Position numbers and translations under genes: made by a program. DNA of 64,000 bases, from contig NW_026516668.1 of NCBI RefSeq assembly GCF_025766255.1, positions 682,001 to 746,000 on the forward strand, given 5' to 3'. Within the stretch, counting starts at the first letter, position 1; every line of letters begins with the position of its first letter. A model generated the notes under the pieces. That model was not told the origin of the DNA. It saw only the letters and a program-made list of their open reading frames with translations, and did not search any database. The DNA is from Zychaea mexicana (Eukaryota > Mucoromycota > Mucoromycetes > Mucorales > Lichtheimiaceae). Of the stretch, positions 59,066 through 64,000 are shown in pieces.

Positions 59066-61377
59066 TCAGGATAAGGTAATAATTGCTGAGAACAGGGTGG
59101 CAAAAATGCATGTAGAAAGGAACATGGAACTGCTATGACTACCACTGGCACCACTCGTGTCATTATCACTACTGTCACCAGAAGGGGTGGTACCATCCGA
59201 GTTTCCATTTGCATTCGGATGCCCTGAATAAATAACTGCGCCGTCGCCGTATGTACCACCGGTGTAATGGCCCAGCACCGGGAGGCCAACGTCTGTGTCA
59301 TTAATATTCAGCTGCTGGCATACGGCTGCCGAACGGCCTCTCACCCATTCAAGTACACCAATGGTATCCCTTTGAGCCGAGTTCATATTGACGATGAAAT
59401 CTTGCACCGTAAATCCTTCGGTCTTATTTCTGGCCGAATGACCTGGAATCGATCTATCCCACGTGATATCTTCGAGTAGCATTTGTTCCCAAGCCTCAAG
59501 AATAGGTTGTATTACACTCGGCTTGAAAAATCGCTTGACGACGGTCGTTAAAATCTGCTCAAAATCGGCAGCGTAACCTTGGATGAGCGCATCTTGAAGT
59601 GGTCGGGTTACATTGCCACCCGGTTTTTTGAATTCAGTGTACGGGATCGTCATCATGCTGGTTTCTGCTCCGTTGCCGAATGTTTCGTCAAAATCATATG
59701 AAATGACCGTCCATTTGTTGGATTGAATGTTCTGATTGATGTAATAATTGCTTGCCTATAGTATGTAGTAGTGATAATCAGAGTGCCATTGTTATTAGCA
59801 GCCCTTTTATAAACAACTTTTTTTGCGCCCGCTCGGCGCCGCTGTTGTTGCAATTTTTCGTAATTCATGTAACTTGAGAAAATTTCTGTCGTGATATATC
59901 TTACCTGGTACCAGAAACCGTCCCACGATCCTGTCAAGAAATTGAACGCCATATGGATTAACGTGTGCTTCGGATCAACAATGGTATCAACGCTTTCATT
60001 GGATGCAATGCGCTTTGTAAGGCCAATAATGGGCTCCATTTCATTGGATTTGTTCAGCTTGAGCTCGCCATCGTCCTTTGGGTCATAGATATACTTTGAG
60101 TAGAGTTCCGGGTCATCGCCAACATAGGCTAGATTCGCTTCCTCGGTGTCACTGAGTGCGTTCCCTTTGTAGGTTGGGCCTGTGTACGGGTAAGAATAGT
60201 TCCCGGCGTGTAAAACATTATCGATGAAATGGGTCGACGCATCGTCAATCATTAAATATAATCCGAATTGCTTGTCATTGACATAGAGACGGGTCCAGCT
60301 ACCGGACAAAGTGGCGGCGCCAGCTGCAGCAAGACAATCCATAAGTAATTTCTCTCTCCTGTTATTAACAATTGACGCAAAAAAAGGAGATGCAAGATCG
60401 TGATGTGAGTCATAGAAGCTCATGTTTTTCATCGGCACAAGAGACAAATAACAAGCGAAAAGCATTAAGTAGACTTACGCAAATGTCATGTCCGTCGGAT
60501 GAGCTCGAAGCTTGACTACACTTCGTCCAAACAATAAGGGCTTTTCAGGGGCATCCTTATTAAACTTATCCATCTTGATTTTATACGACTGCTTGGTATA
60601 ATCCTTGGTGGATCCACCACTTGTCTTGATGCCTACTCCTTGGAAGGTGTATATTTGTTTGCTTGAGATATACGTCATGTTGTACACTTGGACATAGCCG
60701 AAATCGCCGGAAGGATTTTGTTGGTAGTCGTCGAAACCTGTTTGATTGAGACTCAAGATAATGGTGGCAATCTCGTTTGAAACATTCATGCCCGTAAACA
60801 ATGCTGCAAGGGCAGGCGCAAATTCCACACGGTAATAATCAGGTACCCAGTATATATTAAGCAAGAGCACCAGTAGTTATTTGTATGCATATGGTAGTAT
60901 TGTAAATAAAACAAAGCAGTAATACATATTTAGCAAAACGTATTAACGGTAGAGCGGTCTGCTAGTGACAACAGCAGTGATACTTGGTTAATCTTACTTA
61001 CGTGGATAAAGAGGGTGGTATGCCACTGGCAACGATGGGACATCGTACACGGTACGTGATCGATTAAAGAACTCATTGCCAGTAGAAGTTGCACCATTGG
61101 CCAAATTGCGTTGTGTAGTTTCAACTTGGTTTCCGGAACCTGAGGTCAGCACGTATTGGTATGTACTAGAAGAAGATGGTGCCGGAGCTTTGCCTTGGTA
61201 CAAGTTTGGGTACTGGGTAGCTTGTAATTGATGGGTCTGACCGTCTACAGAGACAGCCACACCTTGCGAGCCTGAAGGAAATGCAATGACAGCGTAATTG
61301 ATGTCGTCTGCTTTGACAACAATAGCCGTAGATAAGGTCAGTAATAACAATGCTAGTATGTACAATTGCACTATCAT
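59066..61377 (-). CDS. CotH-type spore-coat kinase-like surface protein, GPI-anchored
   Basis: Four exons: 61377-61002, 60803-60479, 60358-59905 and 59755-59066, in phase throughout. An N-terminal signal peptide (LYILALLLLTLSTAIVVKA) is followed by a beta-rich domain and YPPLFTGMNVSNEIATII. The CotH kinase-like core shows REKLLMDCLAAAGAATLSGSW, FGLYLMIDDASTHFIDN, PKHTLIHMAFNFLTGSWDGF and YDFDETFGNG, with the acidic DFDE as likely metal-binding site. The tail has a Ser/Thr/Gly spacer (SGDSSDNDTSGASG) and a hydrophobic end, a GPI signal. About 614 residues. Bacterial CotH is an atypical kinase of spore-coat proteins; Mucorales CotH proteins sit on the spore surface and some act in host-cell binding. 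It lies tandem with a second CotH gene. Confidence 0.93.
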
Positions 61378-62138
61378 TCTGGATACAATGGTATTGGGTG
61401 AAAGTCGTTGTGTCAGAAAAAAAGATGGTTGCGCGGTGGTTCCTCCCGCTTCTTTTATAGCTGGATAGCTAAAAAAAGGTTTATGTGCTGCTAACCATTG
61501 AAAGGGATGCTTGTCTGCAATTCGTAATCCTGTTGTTGCCACCAGCCCATGCAACGAATCCCAGCGCGGTATTATTCAAGCATCCGCCGGGATATTGAAT
61601 TTTCTGTTTTCAAAGGAACGTCAGGAAAGAGGTAAAATATAAAGTCATGATTGGATAGTATCTACATGATTGTTGATATGCATATTGCTTCTTGCCCTTC
61701 TTGGCATTCGTCAACACAAAGCACCACCGAAGGAGGTGGCAAACGAGAGAAAGAGGAGGGGGTGAGATGGCTGAAGTGTAACGTATAGTGTAAGTGTAGT
61801 GAGCAGAAGAGAAGAAAATAATGGGGGAGGGACTTGTATGTTAAGTACGTGTGGCGTCGCGTGAGCTCACCCGATCGCTTCATTCGAGAACACTTGGTTA
61901 CACACGCACATGCACACAAACTGCGGTTTAAAATCAATTCCGAACAGAACAGCAGTATGTTTTTGGTGAAATAAAACTTTACAAGGTATTTTTGAAAATA
62001 ATGAGGAAAAAATATTTACTTGGTAAAGAAAAACAAATATTGATATACTCTTGTTAACACACAAAAAGAAAGTTTTTAGATGGATTCGAGGGAGAGATAT
62101 TATAAACTATATCTAAGGTGTAGTAGAAGGAGGGGTTA
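61378..62138. other. Intergenic region between two CotH genes
   Basis: Holds the promoter of the upstream-facing gene at 61377 and the 3' flank of the next. No other gene seen. Confidence 0.5.
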
Positions 62139-64000
62139 TTAAACAAGATTAAAGTAAATGAGAGTAGTAAATGCAACTATCCAACAGGACAAGCCAGCCG
62201 ACAATGAGGAATATAGTAAGGAAGAAGCAGACGATGGTGCACCACCATTAGGCGAAACAACATTGCCGCCGTTGTTGCCGGTTGGATGGTCAGTAACTTG
62301 ACCTTGTGCATCCATGTAACGACCGGCTGTGTATGCAGGCAACGGGGGTAAATCATCGTTGTCTTGGAATTGAAGCTGTTGGCAAACAGCGGCTGAACGC
62401 TTGGTGATGAATTCGAGAATACCGACTTGGCCCTTGGTGGTTGTGTTCATGTTGGAAGTGAAATCTTCAACGGTCCAGTTGCTTGCTGTGCCAGGCGAAC
62501 GAGCCTGAAGGCTTCGATCCCAAGCCATGTCTTCCTTGAGCATTTGGGTCCATGCGTCAAGGCGGGGACCAATAACACTAGGCTTGAAAAATTTCTTGAT
62601 GACTGTCTTGAGTGTATTCTCGAATTGGCTCTTCCAGTAAGGCGAAGCGAGCAATTTGTCAACCAAGGGACGAGACGCGTTGGGTCGGCCATATTGCTCA
62701 TAGGGCACGGTCATCAAGGTCTCGTCGGGTGAGTTGTTGCCAAACGTCTCGTCAAAATCATAGGTAATCAACGTCCATTGGTTGGTTTGCATGTCTTGAT
62801 TGATATAGTAGTTGCTGGCCTGTATAACATACATGGGTGAGACGATATGTTCATGTTTACTTGTAATTTTGTCTTGGCAGAGATCTATTCTTTTGCCATG
62901 ACAGCAACCGCTGACAACGGAAGTCGTACCTGGTACCAGAAACCGTCCCATGATGCGGACAAGAAACTGAATGCCATATGAATCAAAGTGTGCTGGGGGT
63001 CAATGAGTTTGTTAAAGTCACCAGGATGTTGAGCATCAGTTGCCTGCTGCGGATTGATGTTTGCAAGGTCACGCATAAAGCCAACAAGCGGGCCCATGGA
63101 GTTGTTCTTGTGTAAATCCTTGTTTTCGCCCTTGTCTTCCAACTTGTATAGATCTTCGCTGTAAAGAGTGAGATCATCGCCAAGATATGCGAGGTTGCCT
63201 GCTTGCTCGGGCGTCATGGCGTTTCCTTTATAGGTAGGACCTGTACCAAATAGTACCAGAAGAAAAAAAATCAGCGTCACTTCATACCTTTGGAATGTTT
63301 CTCTCTTTCACTTATTTGAATATCATCGCCCAATCACTCATTATAAACAGCGGTAGTGATGTGTACAGTTTCTCTAAAGAGGAGGAGCGAGCCATCCTTT
63401 CTTCTATACAGTAAATAAACGGGCTGTACGGTACCTGTGAATTGATGTTGCCAGTTACCAGCATGAAGAACGTTGTCAATAAAATGGGTCGAGGCGTCGT
63501 CAATCATGACGTAAAGGCCAAAGGGCTGATCATTGATGAATAAGCGGACCCAGCTCCCCGAGAGGGTTGCACCACCTGCAGCTCCAAGACAGTCCATCAA
63601 AAGTTTTTCTCTCCTATAAACGAGTGAACAAGAAAAAGGGGTTAGTCAGTTTAATCTTGTCTAAATTTAGTCCCGAGAGCGTATGTAGCATTTGGGGTGA
63701 GAGAGGGCAGGAGAGAATGGGGAGTAAAATGAAATCCTTGTCGTGACGGTATATAGAAAGTCCTTCTAGGTCCCCATCCCCCAACAAACATGATACGCTA
63801 AAATACCAAGAGACTTACGCCATGGTCATGTCAGTTTCTTCAGCTCGAAGCTTAACAGTAGTGCGACCATAAATCAAGTCTTTGGTAGTTTTGTTGCCAA
63901 ACTGGTTCAATTCGAGTTTGTACGACTGTTTGGCAAAGTCCTTGGTGGATTGTCCACTAGTAGAGAATCCAGCACCCGTGAATGAGTGCACCTCATTGCT
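62139..64000 (-). CDS. Second CotH-type surface protein, 5' part beyond window
   Basis: Tandem paralogue of the neighbouring gene with matching exon structure: partial exon from 64000 to 63819, then 63613-63435, 63240-62930 and 62819-62139. The extra intron (63434-63241) splits what is one exon in the neighbour, just before GPTYKGNAM. Shared core: REKLLMDCLGAAGGATLSGS, PFGLYVMIDDASTHFIDN, DPQHTLIHMAFSFLSASWDG and YDFDETFGNN. The C-terminus is Asn/Gly-rich (PTGNNGGNVVSPNG) and ends in a hydrophobic stretch, again a probable GPI signal. The start codon and signal peptide lie outside the window. Confidence 0.92.

Overview
The window is nuclear DNA of a filamentous early-diverging fungus, most likely a Mucoromycota (Mucorales-type) species. 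Three things point there: protein genes cut by many short GT-AG introns (about 50-120 nt), tandem CotH-type spore-coat kinase genes with GPI-like tails, and abundant DNA transposons (PIF1/Rep Helitrons, a hAT element, a DDE transposase fused to an exonuclease). I recognised no rRNA, tRNA or CRISPR. Species cannot be named from the sequence alone. All exon boundaries are read by eye from splice consensus and frame continuity.

Layout. 1-6 kb: a fungalysin (M36) metalloprotease running off the left edge (-), tubulin cofactor C (+) and a mitochondrial Qri7/OSGEPL1-type tRNA t6A enzyme (-). 6-10.6 kb: a long stretch with no convincing gene. 10.6-12.1 kb: a small RhoGEF (-). 13.5-17.2 kb: a transposase-like gene (-) with an AT-hook-like N-terminus, a zinc-binding segment and a DnaQ-type 3'-5' exonuclease apparently nested inside a DDE core, broken by one frameshift. 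18.7-20.6 kb: a sugar transporter (-). 21.9-23.3 kb: an AAGAB/p34-like adaptor chaperone (+).

24.8-36.8 kb is a transposon nest. It holds a decayed PIF1 helicase fragment, a roughly 770-bp extremely AT-rich island, an 863-bp non-autonomous hAT element with 13-bp terminal repeats and a perfect 8-bp target duplication, the solo end of a pogo/Tc1-like element, and a host-type gene split by two head-to-tail Helitrons. The first Helitron is an internally deleted copy. The second is nearly full length and carries Rep (HUH, Y2) and PIF1 helicase domains, but has a frameshift, a nonsense codon and two further frameshifts.

37-64 kb returns to ordinary genes: mitochondrial EF-G (+), a DUF7137-like secreted GPI protein (+), an ECL1-like zinc protein (+), a SCAI homologue with a polyQ insert (+), a small cysteine-containing protein (+), an unknown 139-residue six-exon protein (+), a GLTSCR1/BICRA-type SWI/SNF subunit (+), then CotH: a 3'-end relic, one complete gene and a second gene running off the right edge (all -). 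These genes are not an operon; they are housekeeping, regulatory and surface genes separated by 0.3-4.7 kb intergenic stretches.
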